Under the pieces are notes generated by a model, which was not told the origin of the DNA, did no database searches, and was given only the letters and a program-made list of their open reading frames with translations. From an uncultured bacterium (GTDB lineage: Bacteria > Bacillota > Clostridia > Lachnospirales > Lachnospiraceae), in assembly GCA_947647735.1 (NCBI GenBank), contig CANSLJ010000007.1, forward strand, positions 62,001 through 126,000: a stretch of 64,000 nucleotides of DNA. The letters run 5' to 3'. Each line of letters starts with the position of its first letter. The stretch's first letter is position 1. Made by a program: the position numbers and the translations under genes. Of this stretch, positions 1-8,186 are shown piece after piece.

Positions 1-16
1 CATTGGAGGCGGCATA

Positions 17-286
17 TTGGCACTGCATGAGATACTGGCGGCATTGGCGGATGAAAATCGAAGAAAAATCCTGCAGAAGTTGAAGGCGGGGAAGATCAGT
101 TCCGGTGATCTGGCTGATGCTCTGCATATGACGCCCCAGGCGTTATCATATCATCTGTCAAAATTGAAAAGGGCTGATCTGATCTATGAGACAAAGTTTA
201 AAAATTTTATTTATTATGAATTAAATCTGTCCGTACTTGATGAAGCTGTTATGTGGATTAATGAACTGAGGGAAAATCAAGAGTGA
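17..286 (+). CDS. ArsR-family HTH autorepressor, SdpR-like
   Basis: An 89-residue winged-helix DNA-binding protein. It begins MALHEILAALADENRRKIL and carries the ArsR-type recognition helix around residues 36-55 (TPQALSYHLSKLKRADLI), matching the short SdpR type. The start is TTG at 17, with GGAGG at 5-9 as ribosome site. The next gene is an SdpI-like membrane protein, and the SdpR/SdpI pair is a known arrangement in which SdpI doubles as immunity protein and sensor that sequesters SdpR at the membrane. No SdpC-type toxin gene is visible, although sequence before base 1 is unseen. There is no metal-binding Cys cluster, which fits SdpR rather than a metal sensor. Confidence 0.85.
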   Translation: MALHEILAALADENRRKILQKLKAGKISSGDLADALHMTPQALSYHLSKLKRADLIYETKFKNFIYYELNLSVLDEAVMWINELRENQE

Positions 287-346
287 AAAGACCTGCCATT
301 GATTTCACAATACATCTATGTTTTGAAAGGGGGAGGGGACAAAACA

Positions 347-1006
347 ATGAAAACAAAGAAAATGATATACTTTATTCTGATGTATCTTCCGCTGGCAGTG
401 TCGGTCATCGCGATGCAGTTTCTTCCGGACAAAATTCCCGCACACTATGGGTTTGATGGTCAGGCTGACCGCTGGGGGAGTAAATATGAGGCACTGCTGT
501 ATCCCGTTATAACGATTCTGATGGGATGCTTTTTACTTGGAATGGCAAAGCTGGCAGCGAAGCAGGAGGAGCATGGGGAGAACAATAGAAATGTGATCAT
601 TGTCACAGGTATTTTTGTATTGCTGTTGTTTAATGCCCTGAACGCTTATTTCCTCTATACGGGCTTTCACAGGGTGGAAGATTTATCGTCGGTTCCAATC
701 GAAATCTATCAGCTTGTTTTTGGCTTGCTCGGCGTGCTGATGATCGTTGTGGGGAATATTATGCCCAAGTTGCGCATGAATTCTGTCGCGGGCCTGCGGA
801 CGCGCTGGAGCATGAAAAACGAGGTGACATGGAAAAAGAGCCAGAGGATAGGAGGAATTTCGTTTATTGCCGGCGGGATTGCTATGATAGGAGCCTGCAT
901 TGTGCTGAAAGGTACTTCCTGTCTGCCGGCTGTTTTGGGGATATGGGGGATTCTGCTTGTTGTGGATGTTTTGTGCACTTACAGGATTGCGAAAAGGAAT
1001 GGGTGA
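347..1006 (+). CDS. SdpI/DUF1648 family multi-pass membrane protein
   Basis: A 219-residue membrane protein with about six hydrophobic segments. The N-terminal part has the DUF1648 signature (FLPDKIPAHYGFDGQADRWGSK, residues about 23-44) and the C-terminal part the SdpI-type segment (GNIMPKLRMNSVAGLRTRWS) followed by paired helices. In Bacillus subtilis SdpI gives immunity to the SdpC toxin and recruits SdpR; that role here is inferred from family and neighbour. The ATG at 347 is preferred over an upstream in-frame codon because a G-rich ribosome site (AAAGGGGGAGGGG) lies just ahead. It follows the regulator after about 60 bases, so the two are probably one transcript. Confidence 0.85.
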   Translation: MKTKKMIYFILMYLPLAVSVIAMQFLPDKIPAHYGFDGQADRWGSKYEALLYPVITILMGCFLLGMAKLAAKQEEHGENNRNVIIVTGIFVLLLFNALNAYFLYTGFHRVEDLSSVPIEIYQLVFGLLGVLMIVVGNIMPKLRMNSVAGLRTRWSMKNEVTWKKSQRIGGISFIAGGIAMIGACIVLKGTSCLPAVLGIWGILLVVDVLCTYRIAKRNG

Positions 1007-1107
1007 GATGGATGTCTTAAGATAGAGATGGCCGATCCCAAAAGATTAAGTGAGTGCTGCATTTGAAAGGAACAGGAATTATAGGAATATTCAGGAGGTT
1101 TGGAAAC

Positions 1108-1938
1108 ATGAAAACTGCTGCAAAATACCAGAATAAGACGCCGGAAGAGATCATTCGTCAATATAGAAAGAGCCTTCGCTTGAATCAGGGGCTGCTCATC
1201 CTGCTTCTGTTATTGTATGTCGCTGACAGTATCCGGGGAAGCTGGCAAGGTGATATTAGCCTGATGGGTGCACTGTTCAGGCTGGTGCTTCTCATTGTGA
1301 TCACTTTTCCCATCAACGTCCTGATGTCCCGTGATCTGATATCCCTGAATCTGATCCTGAACCAGAACTGCGCTCCTGTGACCTATTTTCAGGTGATGTG
1401 TATGCTGGAGAAAATGTATAGGCGGAAACGAAATGTCCGGGCTGTTCAGATGAATGAGGCTTCCGGCCTTATGTGGTCGGGGCAGTTTTCCGAGGCTCTT
1501 GCTCTGGCGGAATCTTTACGAAAGTTTAAATTTAGTGTCCCTTATCAGCTTTCTCTTCTGAACATTCGTTTTAACTGTTACAAAAAGCTGGAGAACCTGG
1601 AAGGGGCGATGGAGGTCAGGCGGGAGGCGGAGGCTCTTGTCTCCTCTTTTACAAAGACATCACAGCAGAAAGCAGGACAGACGCTGTTAAATATTATGGC
1701 GGGAAGTCTGGCTTTATGGCAGAGGGATTATGAGGCTTTCCTTCGCACTGAGAAGGAACTCAGTGCCGGTTACACGGCAAAAATTCAAAAGGTGCTTTCT
1801 GCTATGCATCTTGCGGAGGCGGATGTTGCCCGGGGAGAGATGGAGAGTGCCAGAATGCGTCTGGAATATGTGATCCGGGAGGGCGGGACTTTGTACGTTG
1901 TGGAGGAGGCGCGCTGTATGCTGATGAAGCTGGGGTAA
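1108..1938 (+). CDS. membrane protein of unknown function with soluble helical tail
   Basis: A 276-residue protein of no recognised family. It starts at ATG 1108 behind AGGAGG at 1093-1098. Two hydrophobic segments lie at about residues 28-43 and 50-72, followed by a soluble alpha-helical region whose alternation (ALALAESLRKF, AMEVRREAEALV, AEADVARGEMESARMRLEYV) resembles tetratricopeptide-like repeats. This suggests a membrane-tethered protein-interaction module. It lies downstream of the SdpR/SdpI pair in the same direction, about 100 bases away, so could be co-transcribed, but no functional link is established. Confidence 0.6.
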   Translation: MKTAAKYQNKTPEEIIRQYRKSLRLNQGLLILLLLLYVADSIRGSWQGDISLMGALFRLVLLIVITFPINVLMSRDLISLNLILNQNCAPVTYFQVMCMLEKMYRRKRNVRAVQMNEASGLMWSGQFSEALALAESLRKFKFSVPYQLSLLNIRFNCYKKLENLEGAMEVRREAEALVSSFTKTSQQKAGQTLLNIMAGSLALWQRDYEAFLRTEKELSAGYTAKIQKVLSAMHLAEADVARGEMESARMRLEYVIREGGTLYVVEEARCMLMKLG

Positions 1939-2046
1939 AAGGAGCAGAAGGAAAGGATACAAACAATAGAGTATGGTTATAATAAATGGCGTGTTGCCGA
2001 AATGGGGACTAAATTTAAAATAAAAATAGAAAAAGTTGAGAAAATA

Positions 2047-2075
2047 TTGACTGAAGAATATACTCTGAATATAAT
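2047..2075 (+). promoter_or_regulatory. sigma-A promoter of the XRE/ImmA/PIN-like cassette
   Basis: TTGACT at 2047-2052 and a perfect TATAAT at 2070-2075 are separated by 17 bases. Transcription would start near 2082, about 45 bases ahead of the XRE gene. The flanking DNA is strikingly AT-rich. Confidence 0.75.
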
Positions 2076-2125
2076 AGTAGTGTGAAATAGGTTATTATCA
2101 TTAATTTTACTTGGAGGAAATTGTG

Positions 2126-2500
2126 ATGGTAAACATGAATGAGATTATCAGTAACAATATTATGAATATTATGAAACAGAATGGCATGAAGCAGATTGAT
2201 CTTGCAGGATATCTCAGTGTATCTAAGCAGGTTATCAGTAAAATGCTCAGCGGAGCCAGAATGATCAATGCGGTTGAACTGCAAAAAACAGCAGAATTTC
2301 TGGGTGTCTCAATGGAAAGTCTGGTAAGGGTTCCACAGGTGATTCCGGAAACTAATACGGTGAAGGCTTTTATGGGAAGGGTGGATTCTCAGGAAGCAAA
2401 GGATGGTCTGGCAGTCGCAGATGAGATTGCGGACCTGATCTGTTTTTATGCCCGTACTCATGATAATGCAGAAGAAATGATGCAGCCTTGGGAGGCATAG
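2126..2500 (+). CDS. XRE-family HTH regulator (antitoxin/repressor-like)
   Basis: A 124-residue protein with an N-terminal lambda-repressor-type helix-turn-helix at about residues 14-65 (QIDLAGYLSVSKQVISKMLSGARMI) and a C-terminal acidic helical tail. The start ATG at 2126 is chosen because GGAGG (2113-2117) sits 8 bases ahead; an upstream TTG lies inside that site. The gene ends 3 bases before an ImmA/IrrE-like metallopeptidase gene, the usual pairing for XRE repressors that are cleaved or relieved by the peptidase in mobile elements and toxin-antitoxin-like cassettes. It is probably autoregulatory. The base composition is clearly more AT-rich than the housekeeping genes further along, suggesting transfer. 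Confidence 0.85.
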   Translation: MVNMNEIISNNIMNIMKQNGMKQIDLAGYLSVSKQVISKMLSGARMINAVELQKTAEFLGVSMESLVRVPQVIPETNTVKAFMGRVDSQEAKDGLAVADEIADLICFYARTHDNAEEMMQPWEA

Positions 2501-2503
2501 CCT

Positions 2504-3328
2504 ATGTGTAAAGTTTTGGATAATAGTCTTTATATAAAGGATCGTAAAAAATATATAAAGATAAGCGAATGTGTGACAAGTTTTAATTCTCTCTATAATA
2601 AAAATAATATTATTCAAGATGATATTTTTAATGTGTTGGAAAATTATGTGACTCGTCATGATATGCCGTTTGAACTGCTGAGATATCCAATAGGGGATGC
2701 AGAACTGTGTGCCTGTACATTTATGAGGCAGGGACGAATGTTTGTAATGATCAATTCTGCGATTCCTTTATCAAAGCAAATATTCGCTGCAGCACATGAG
2801 TTGTATCATATTTATTGTTATTTTGAAGAGAGGCATTTTGCATTATTACAGTCAGGATCCATTCTTGAATCAAATATTATGGATGATGAAGCAAAAGAGC
2901 TTGAGGATATGGAAGCAAATGCTTTTGCTGCTCTTTTACTGGCTCCTAGAGATCGTCTTGAAGAACAATCGGATGTTTACAGCTTATCCTATAAAGATGC
3001 TTCCATTTCTCTGATTCTTAAAATAATGGATATTTTTGCAATCCCATATAAAGCGGCAGTGCTCAGACTTTTTGAAGAAGAGAAGCTTGATATAAAAACT
3101 GCGAAAAAGCTCTTACAGATTGACAGTGATGAAATAAGTAAGCAGATAGAAGTGACAGGAAAAGCGGCGAGATGGCAGGAAATTCCAAGAAATCTTATCC
3201 GGTTTGGAAGTTTATCAGAAAAAATGTATGATCTTGAACGATGGGAGGGTGTACGCGATGAACGTCTGAAAAGCGATAAAGCCAGATTGGAAAAGATCGT
3301 AAAAATGCTGGAAAAGCCGGTGGGGTAA
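2504..3328 (+). CDS. ImmA/IrrE-family (COG2856) metallopeptidase
   Basis: A 274-residue protein whose zinc-peptidase motif HELYH is at residues 98-102 (FAAAHELYHIYCYF), with a downstream acidic segment (MEANAFAALLLAP, about residues 143-155) that matches the EanxFAaxLLmP signature of the ImmA/IrrE family. Family members cleave or antagonise the XRE regulator encoded beside them, releasing expression of linked genes. It lies 3 bases after the XRE gene, and its stop shares one base with the next start, so the three genes form one operon. The C-terminal 100 residues are helical and less typical. AT-rich composition matches its neighbours. Confidence 0.85.
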   Translation: MCKVLDNSLYIKDRKKYIKISECVTSFNSLYNKNNIIQDDIFNVLENYVTRHDMPFELLRYPIGDAELCACTFMRQGRMFVMINSAIPLSKQIFAAAHELYHIYCYFEERHFALLQSGSILESNIMDDEAKELEDMEANAFAALLLAPRDRLEEQSDVYSLSYKDASISLILKIMDIFAIPYKAAVLRLFEEEKLDIKTAKKLLQIDSDEISKQIEVTGKAARWQEIPRNLIRFGSLSEKMYDLERWEGVRDERLKSDKARLEKIVKMLEKPVG

Positions 3329-4140
3329 TGCCAATGAAGATAAATAAGAAATACGCTTTGTTGGATACTGATTTTTTATACAAAGCACATTTGGCAAGGA
3401 ATACAGAAAATCATACATTGGCAGAATTGGTTATTCATTTTAATGATTATGAATTTTTCTGTCATGAAATGATAAAAGAAGAACTGACGCGACATGAAAT
3501 CGATCCAGATCCTAATCCATGGCTTGAAGAAAAAATCAAAGCCGGAAGAATAAAACTGTATTCGGATGAAGATATTGTGAATGAGCTGTGCAAAATATAT
3601 GGAACAGCGGCAATATTCACATATATTTCTTTACTCAAGATCAGTTGTGACACTTTCAATGCCGGTTTTTTTGAAGAATACTATGGCGTTTTAGAAGACA
3701 CTGAAAAGGTAACAGATATTGAAAACTTTCTTACAACATTGAAAGAGTGCGATGAAAAGATACCAAATCAAAATGGTTTGGGAGAAAAGAAGACCTATGT
3801 CTTAGTTCAGATGATGGAGATACTTTACAGTGAGCAGATATATGTATTTTGTTCTGATGATTTTAAAGCGAGACAGAGTATTGCAGGCTTAACAAAACCG
3901 GTGTATTGCATAAGCATCCTAGGTGTATTCTATAAGCTGATGAAAATGGGGTATGATAAAGCTGAAATGCAGGAATATTATGATCGGTTATCAGTTTTTT
4001 TAAAGAACCAGACGGAGTATAGGGTATGGGCACCGGCCGGACATCAAAGGATCAAAGTGCCGATTGAGCAGGTGTTGGACGATATTTATGATGGAAAGTT
4101 TCAGTTGCTGAGAAATGGAGACTTGCAATACATAAAATGA
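3328..4140 (+). CDS. PIN-like domain protein, probable nuclease of the XRE/ImmA cassette
   Basis: A 270-residue protein that is not closely recognised, but it shows the spaced acidic residues of a PIN-like fold: LLDTDFLYKA (D13, D15), MIKEEL (E51, E52), LGEKKTYVL (E153, similar to the GE-xxAL helix of VapC proteins) and VFCSDDFKAR (D177, D178). PIN domains are metal-dependent RNases. Placement directly after an XRE repressor and an ImmA-type peptidase suggests it is the effector released by the peptidase, but that is inference. It overlaps the upstream stop by one base (TAATG); a second ATG at 3334 is an alternative start. The C-terminal part past residue 215 is not assigned. Confidence 0.6.
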   Translation: MPMKINKKYALLDTDFLYKAHLARNTENHTLAELVIHFNDYEFFCHEMIKEELTRHEIDPDPNPWLEEKIKAGRIKLYSDEDIVNELCKIYGTAAIFTYISLLKISCDTFNAGFFEEYYGVLEDTEKVTDIENFLTTLKECDEKIPNQNGLGEKKTYVLVQMMEILYSEQIYVFCSDDFKARQSIAGLTKPVYCISILGVFYKLMKMGYDKAEMQEYYDRLSVFLKNQTEYRVWAPAGHQRIKVPIEQVLDDIYDGKFQLLRNGDLQYIK

Positions 4141-4205
4141 TTTAATATAGAATATGACGGGAAAGATTTCTCAAATTTCATTGTGAAAAGAAGCGGGTGA
4201 TACGG

Positions 4206-5000
4206 ATGCAATATTGGAAAGCGCACTATAAAGATGCATTACATGATACGGATATAGAAATTATGAACACAGGGGAGGATTACAACACGGATCCTCTTTC
4301 TTTTGTTTTGGACGGCATTACATTTAAGGGAACCAGTTTTGGAGACTTTCAACTGGCGGATCCGGCACAGTACGATGAGGCGGAGAGAAAATTTACGCTG
4401 CTGAAATGGGGCGGGCATCATTCAAAATATCAGACCACATCGCCCTATTCATATGACCTGCAGCGGTACGAATTAAGGGTGGAGATTCCGGTAAATGTAT
4501 TCAGGAAAAGGGATCAGCGGCTTATTGCGGGAAATATTTTTCTTGCATTCCGATACATTGAATCTGACAGGGAAAAGGCGCACAGCATTATGCTGTGTGA
4601 TGACACAAGGGTGTATCGTGACGAGCCTGTTGTGTCAGAATTTTCGCTTTTAGTAGATGGCGCATGTTTTAGAAGCGCAAAAAAGACGTTGTGGTTTGAG
4701 GCGGCTTTAAAAGATATCTGCACACAAATGCGGGACAGTTACTACATAAAATGCTGCTACACCTGCCAGTATTCCGATTATTCACCCTATGGCAGTGATG
4801 ATTATGGCCTGATGCTCTGTTACTGCCGCCATAAAGAAGACTGTCTGAAAGTGAACAGCAAAAATGACTACTTCAATTATCTAGAAGGGAAGGATTGTGA
4901 TGGACGACAGGAAACCTACCTGTGCGGGCACTACAGTCCGCGGAACAGGGCAGGCGGATATCGGGGATTTGTGGATGGAGTGACGGAGAAGGAGGATTAA
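4206..5000 (+). CDS. uncharacterised Cys-rich protein, possibly DUF6304-like
   Basis: About 264 residues. The N-terminal two thirds looks like a soluble beta-rich domain (SFVLDGITFKGTSFGDFQLAD and onward). The C-terminal third has at least nine cysteines, including CCYTC, CYC and single cysteines in GKDCDG and YLCGHY, suggesting a metal-binding or iron-sulfur site. I recall similar proteins labelled DUF6304, but I am not certain. The ATG at 4206 is used; a GTG at 4197 is also possible, and neither has a strong ribosome site. No membrane segment is seen. It follows the PIN-like gene by about 65 bases and may share its transcript. Confidence 0.6.
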   Translation: MQYWKAHYKDALHDTDIEIMNTGEDYNTDPLSFVLDGITFKGTSFGDFQLADPAQYDEAERKFTLLKWGGHHSKYQTTSPYSYDLQRYELRVEIPVNVFRKRDQRLIAGNIFLAFRYIESDREKAHSIMLCDDTRVYRDEPVVSEFSLLVDGACFRSAKKTLWFEAALKDICTQMRDSYYIKCCYTCQYSDYSPYGSDDYGLMLCYCRHKEDCLKVNSKNDYFNYLEGKDCDGRQETYLCGHYSPRNRAGGYRGFVDGVTEKED

Positions 5001-5079
5001 TTCGGGAGGAAAGCTATGGAGGAATTGCTGGTTTATGGGCTTTTACTTTATGAGAAGCAAGTAGAATAGAGATGTTATA

Positions 5080-5118
5080 CAAATGGCTATGCTAAAATGC
5101 GTAGTCATTTGTTATTTA
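5080..5118 (+). terminator. weak hairpin terminator before the BlaI module
   Basis: CAAATGGCTA (5080-5089) pairs with TAGTCATTTG (5102-5111) with one wobble pair, followed by TTATTT. It would separate the upstream genes from the BlaI promoter at 5128. A 17-codon open frame (5016-5069) with a ribosome site lies between and is not called. Confidence 0.35.
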
Positions 5119-5127
5119 AAGATAGTC

Positions 5128-5181
5128 TTGACGTCTGGAGTACAAAGTGTTATCCTGTAAGTGGAGTACAAAATGTAATCC
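5128..5181 (+). promoter_or_regulatory. BlaI-type promoter with two tandem operators
   Basis: TTGACG (5128-5133), a 17-base spacer and TATCCT (5151-5156) form a promoter. Two near-identical 19-base sites, 5137-5155 and 5163-5181, share GGAGTACAAA-TGT-ATCC; the core TACA-N3-TGTA is the known BlaI/MecI recognition pattern. The sites are 26 bases apart centre to centre. The first fills the promoter spacer and -10, the second covers the start region. Binding by the repressor encoded just downstream would block its own promoter. Confidence 0.8.
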
Positions 5182-5197
5182 ACATAAGGAGGATAAC

Positions 5198-5578
5198 GTG
5201 CAGCAAATATCGGACTATGAGTTGGAGCTTATGAAGATCATATGGGCGAACGGCGGCACCGCTTTATATGCGGAGATTGTCAGGGCGTTGGAGGAGAAAG
5301 GGACTCCATGGACAAAGAACACGATCATAACCCTGCTCTCGCGCCTTTCTAATAAGGGCTTTTTGAAAACGTGTAAAACAGGATTTCGTAATCAATATAT
5401 TGCGACTGTTTTGGAAGCGGACTATCAGGAGGCACAGACCAGAACGCTGCTTGATAAACTCTATGAGGGCAGCGCGAAAGGCCTTGTTACCACGCTTATT
5501 CAAAAGGACCTGCTTTCCTCCGATGATTACGAGGATCTGAGAAAATACTGGAAGGCGGTGAGTGAGGCAAATGAATGA
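5198..5578 (+). CDS. BlaI/MecI/CopY-family transcriptional repressor
   Basis: A 126-residue winged-helix repressor of usual family length. The start is GTG at 5198, behind AAGGAGG at 5186-5192; the longer frame would add 17 residues that read through the operators. The DNA-binding domain (residues about 5-75) reads ISDYELELMKIIWANGG and TWTKNTIITLLSRLSNKGF-like, typical of BlaI. Family members are dimeric repressors inactivated by proteolysis when the partner M56 sensor is triggered. The stop overlaps the start of the M56 gene by 8 bases, indicating translational coupling. The paired operators upstream support autoregulation. Confidence 0.9.
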   Translation: MQQISDYELELMKIIWANGGTALYAEIVRALEEKGTPWTKNTIITLLSRLSNKGFLKTCKTGFRNQYIATVLEADYQEAQTRTLLDKLYEGSAKGLVTTLIQKDLLSSDDYEDLRKYWKAVSEANE

Positions 5579-7697
5579 AACGCTGAAAGTCGTTTTATCG
5601 CTTTCCCTCTCCGGGACTCTGCTGATCCTCCCGCTTTTCCTGCTTCGGCCTCTGTTCAAGGAGCGATTTAGTAAACGATGGCAGTATTATATCTGGCTTG
5701 TGGCAGTTGCCCGTCTGCTTCTTCCATTTGCACCGGAAACAAACCTGATGACAACATTTTTTCAGGGGATTGAGAGGGCGGCACAGCAGGCGGAGACAGC
5801 GGCTTCTCACACACAGCAGGACGGCATAGCCGGTTCCTCTTTGACAGACGAAACGGCGGAGGGGCGGAAAAACCGGCATAACGGGCAGACGGATGCAATG
5901 GGGCAGACAGAACAGATGGAACAGGCAGAATCGGTCAGGCAAAAAGAACTGACGGAATTTCTCAGCAGTCTCGTCAGTAACACGGCAACACTGTGGGAAT
6001 ATCTCTGGCTTGTCTGGCTGGCGGGGGCGCTCATTCTGTTGATCCGGAAGATCACAATTTATCAGGACTTTGTCAAATATATCCGGGCCGGATGCGCGGA
6101 AGTGACAGATATTGACCTGCTGGAACGGTTTGGAAAGCTTGTGGAGCAGAAGCGGATAAAAACCGCAGTGGAGCTGTACACAAATCACCTGATCTCCTCG
6201 CCGCTGCTGATCGGGTTTTTCCGTCCCTGCATTGTACTCCCTGCTGATGATCTGCCGCCTGCGGATTTTGACTACACGATCCTGCATGAATTGATGCATT
6301 TTAAACGGCGGGATATGTTTTATAAATGGCTGGTGCAGTTTACTGTCTGTGTACATTGGTTTAATCCGTTTGTTTACCGGATGGGCAGGGAGATAGGAAG
6401 AGCCTGCGAACTTTCCTGTGATGAGGCTGTCATACGGGAGTTTGATGGGCAGGGGCGGCAGGCCTATGGAGATACTTTGCTAAATGCCATAGGGAACGGT
6501 GGAAGTTACAAAAATTCTCTTGTTTCCCTCACGCTGAATGAAAGCAGGGAATTATTGAAAGAAAGGTTGGATGCGATCATGAATTTTGAGAAAAAGACGA
6601 AATGGGGGATTGCTGCAGTTTTGCTGTCTACAGTGATGTTTGCCTGTGCAGCGGCCTTTTTAGGGGTGTATGCAGGAGGTTTATATAACCGGTTGAATTC
6701 TGATGCGGAGATGGACACCGTTTCTTTATATTCAAACACGGCTGAGATCATCGGCTTTCGGCAGGGGGAGCAGACAGCAGATAAAGAGACCGCGGTCAAT
6801 ATCACAGAGGATAATGCTAAAATACAGTTAAATGCGGCTGCTGACGGAGACAGTTATAGAACGCTTGAAGTCATCGATCCCGATGGGGAAGTGGTGCGGA
6901 CCTATACTTTTAACCAAAACGGGTTTATATCAGGAAACCAGGAATATCTCTATGGACTTGTTAAAAATGATATGATCATGGTGACAGATATTGTGTATCC
7001 CGGCACCTGGCATGTGCGGCTGCGCACAGACCGGACACCGGCTGAGAAAACAACCGTAACTGCAAAGCTGGTCGATCCGTTTGTGTGGGGATTTGCCTCC
7101 GATGAGGATATATTCTCCGCTGAAGTGGGGAATGACGATGCGGATGTATCTTCTGCTGAAACAGAAAATGATCAATTGGAGAATGGCCAAATGGAGGAAG
7201 ATCCGCTGCTGTCTGCTCAGATATATGATCATTACAGGACCTACGAGCAGACAAAGGAAGATATTCAAAACGGTTATATCGTCAATACCGGCGTTTCCTT
7301 TTCGGAACGTGCCATGCCTACGGTGACAGAAGGAGGGAGATCCAGTTTTTATGTAAACCATGATAACAGCATAGAACTTTCCATTACACTGAAGAATCTG
7401 ATAGACGGAACCGGCCGCGGCTGGCTGATGCCGGATTCCTTTGTATGCTTTGAAGTGTATGATCCCTCGGGAAGGACCGCCTATTCTTTTTACAGGGAGG
7501 GAAAGGATATACAAAATGAGGTTGACATAAATACAGAATTGGATGTATATCCGGGAGAGTGGCAGTATAAAATATCCTTTGCCTATACGACGAACGGAAC
7601 CGATCCGTCAGACATGAAATTTGCATTGAAGTATAAGAATATATTTGAGGACGATATTCGGTGGCTTATGGATAACAAACTGAATATCAACCGATAG
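5571..7697 (+). CDS. BlaR1-like M56 membrane metallopeptidase/sensor
   Basis: A 708-residue protein. N-terminal hydrophobic segments are followed by the M56 zinc-peptidase motif HELMH at residues 239-243 (ILHELMHFKRRD) and the later NPFVYRMGREIGRACELSCDEAV stretch with its zinc-ligand Glu. A further membrane segment near residue 345 leads to a long extracellular region (to 708) that is acidic and beta-rich and does not resemble the penicillin-binding sensor of BlaR1. Thus the ligand is unknown. By family it transmits an external signal to destroy the BlaI repressor encoded upstream. ATG at 5571 overlaps that gene by 8 bases; a GTG at 5562 is an alternative. Confidence 0.85.
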   Translation: MNETLKVVLSLSLSGTLLILPLFLLRPLFKERFSKRWQYYIWLVAVARLLLPFAPETNLMTTFFQGIERAAQQAETAASHTQQDGIAGSSLTDETAEGRKNRHNGQTDAMGQTEQMEQAESVRQKELTEFLSSLVSNTATLWEYLWLVWLAGALILLIRKITIYQDFVKYIRAGCAEVTDIDLLERFGKLVEQKRIKTAVELYTNHLISSPLLIGFFRPCIVLPADDLPPADFDYTILHELMHFKRRDMFYKWLVQFTVCVHWFNPFVYRMGREIGRACELSCDEAVIREFDGQGRQAYGDTLLNAIGNGGSYKNSLVSLTLNESRELLKERLDAIMNFEKKTKWGIAAVLLSTVMFACAAAFLGVYAGGLYNRLNSDAEMDTVSLYSNTAEIIGFRQGEQTADKETAVNITEDNAKIQLNAAADGDSYRTLEVIDPDGEVVRTYTFNQNGFISGNQEYLYGLVKNDMIMVTDIVYPGTWHVRLRTDRTPAEKTTVTAKLVDPFVWGFASDEDIFSAEVGNDDADVSSAETENDQLENGQMEEDPLLSAQIYDHYRTYEQTKEDIQNGYIVNTGVSFSERAMPTVTEGGRSSFYVNHDNSIELSITLKNLIDGTGRGWLMPDSFVCFEVYDPSGRTAYSFYREGKDIQNEVDINTELDVYPGEWQYKISFAYTTNGTDPSDMKFALKYKNIFEDDIRWLMDNKLNINR

Positions 7698-7769
7698 TTG
7701 CGTGATAGTTGGTGGATGCTACAGGAGATTTTGACTATAATGTGCAAAAACGGAAGGAGATTTGCATAT

Positions 7770-8186
7770 ATGTATATGTCTACGATCTACAGATTTGCAG
7801 CGATCATTTATATTATCTTTCTTTTGGCAATGATCGCCTTTGGAATTTACTTTGTCTCGCTCGTGGTAAAAGCATTGCGGAAGTATATCAATTCCACGGA
7901 AGTGCGTGAGGAAAAGAGAGAAGTGCGTCAGTCGCTTGCTGAGATGTTAAGGGAAAACCGTATTCGCTGTAAAATGACACAGGAGTTTGTATCCGAAGCA
8001 ATCGGCGTCAGCAGACAGGCAGTATCGAAATGGGAGAATGGAAGTTCGGATCCAAGTACTTCTAATCTGATAGCTTTGGCGGAGTTATATGGAGTATCGG
8101 CGGAGGAACTGCTGAAAAACGCGGTGTCAAAAAGAAAGTCCGAAGGCACATCTGTGGACGGAGGAGGAATGATAAATGATAAATAG
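7770..8186 (+). CDS. membrane-anchored XRE-type HTH regulator
   Basis: A 138-residue protein with an N-terminal hydrophobic helix (residues about 6-31, IYRFAAIIYIIFLLAMIAFGIYFVSLV) followed by a classical XRE helix-turn-helix (MTQEFVSEAIGVSRQAVSKWENGSSDPSTSNLIALAELYGVSAEELL). The start ATG 7770 is chosen for AAGGAGA at 7754-7760. A membrane-tethered XRE protein is less common than a soluble one and could respond to membrane signals. It follows the M56 gene by 72 bases and overlaps the next gene by 11 bases, so it belongs to the same transcription unit. Confidence 0.8.
   Translation: MYMSTIYRFAAIIYIIFLLAMIAFGIYFVSLVVKALRKYINSTEVREEKREVRQSLAEMLRENRIRCKMTQEFVSEAIGVSRQAVSKWENGSSDPSTSNLIALAELYGVSAEELLKNAVSKRKSEGTSVDGGGMINDK

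Noticed and set aside
5016-5069. 17-codon frame with GGGAGG in front
   Set aside because: A ribosome site is present, but the product (MEELLVYGLLLYEKQVE) is too short to judge; could be a remnant or a leader peptide.
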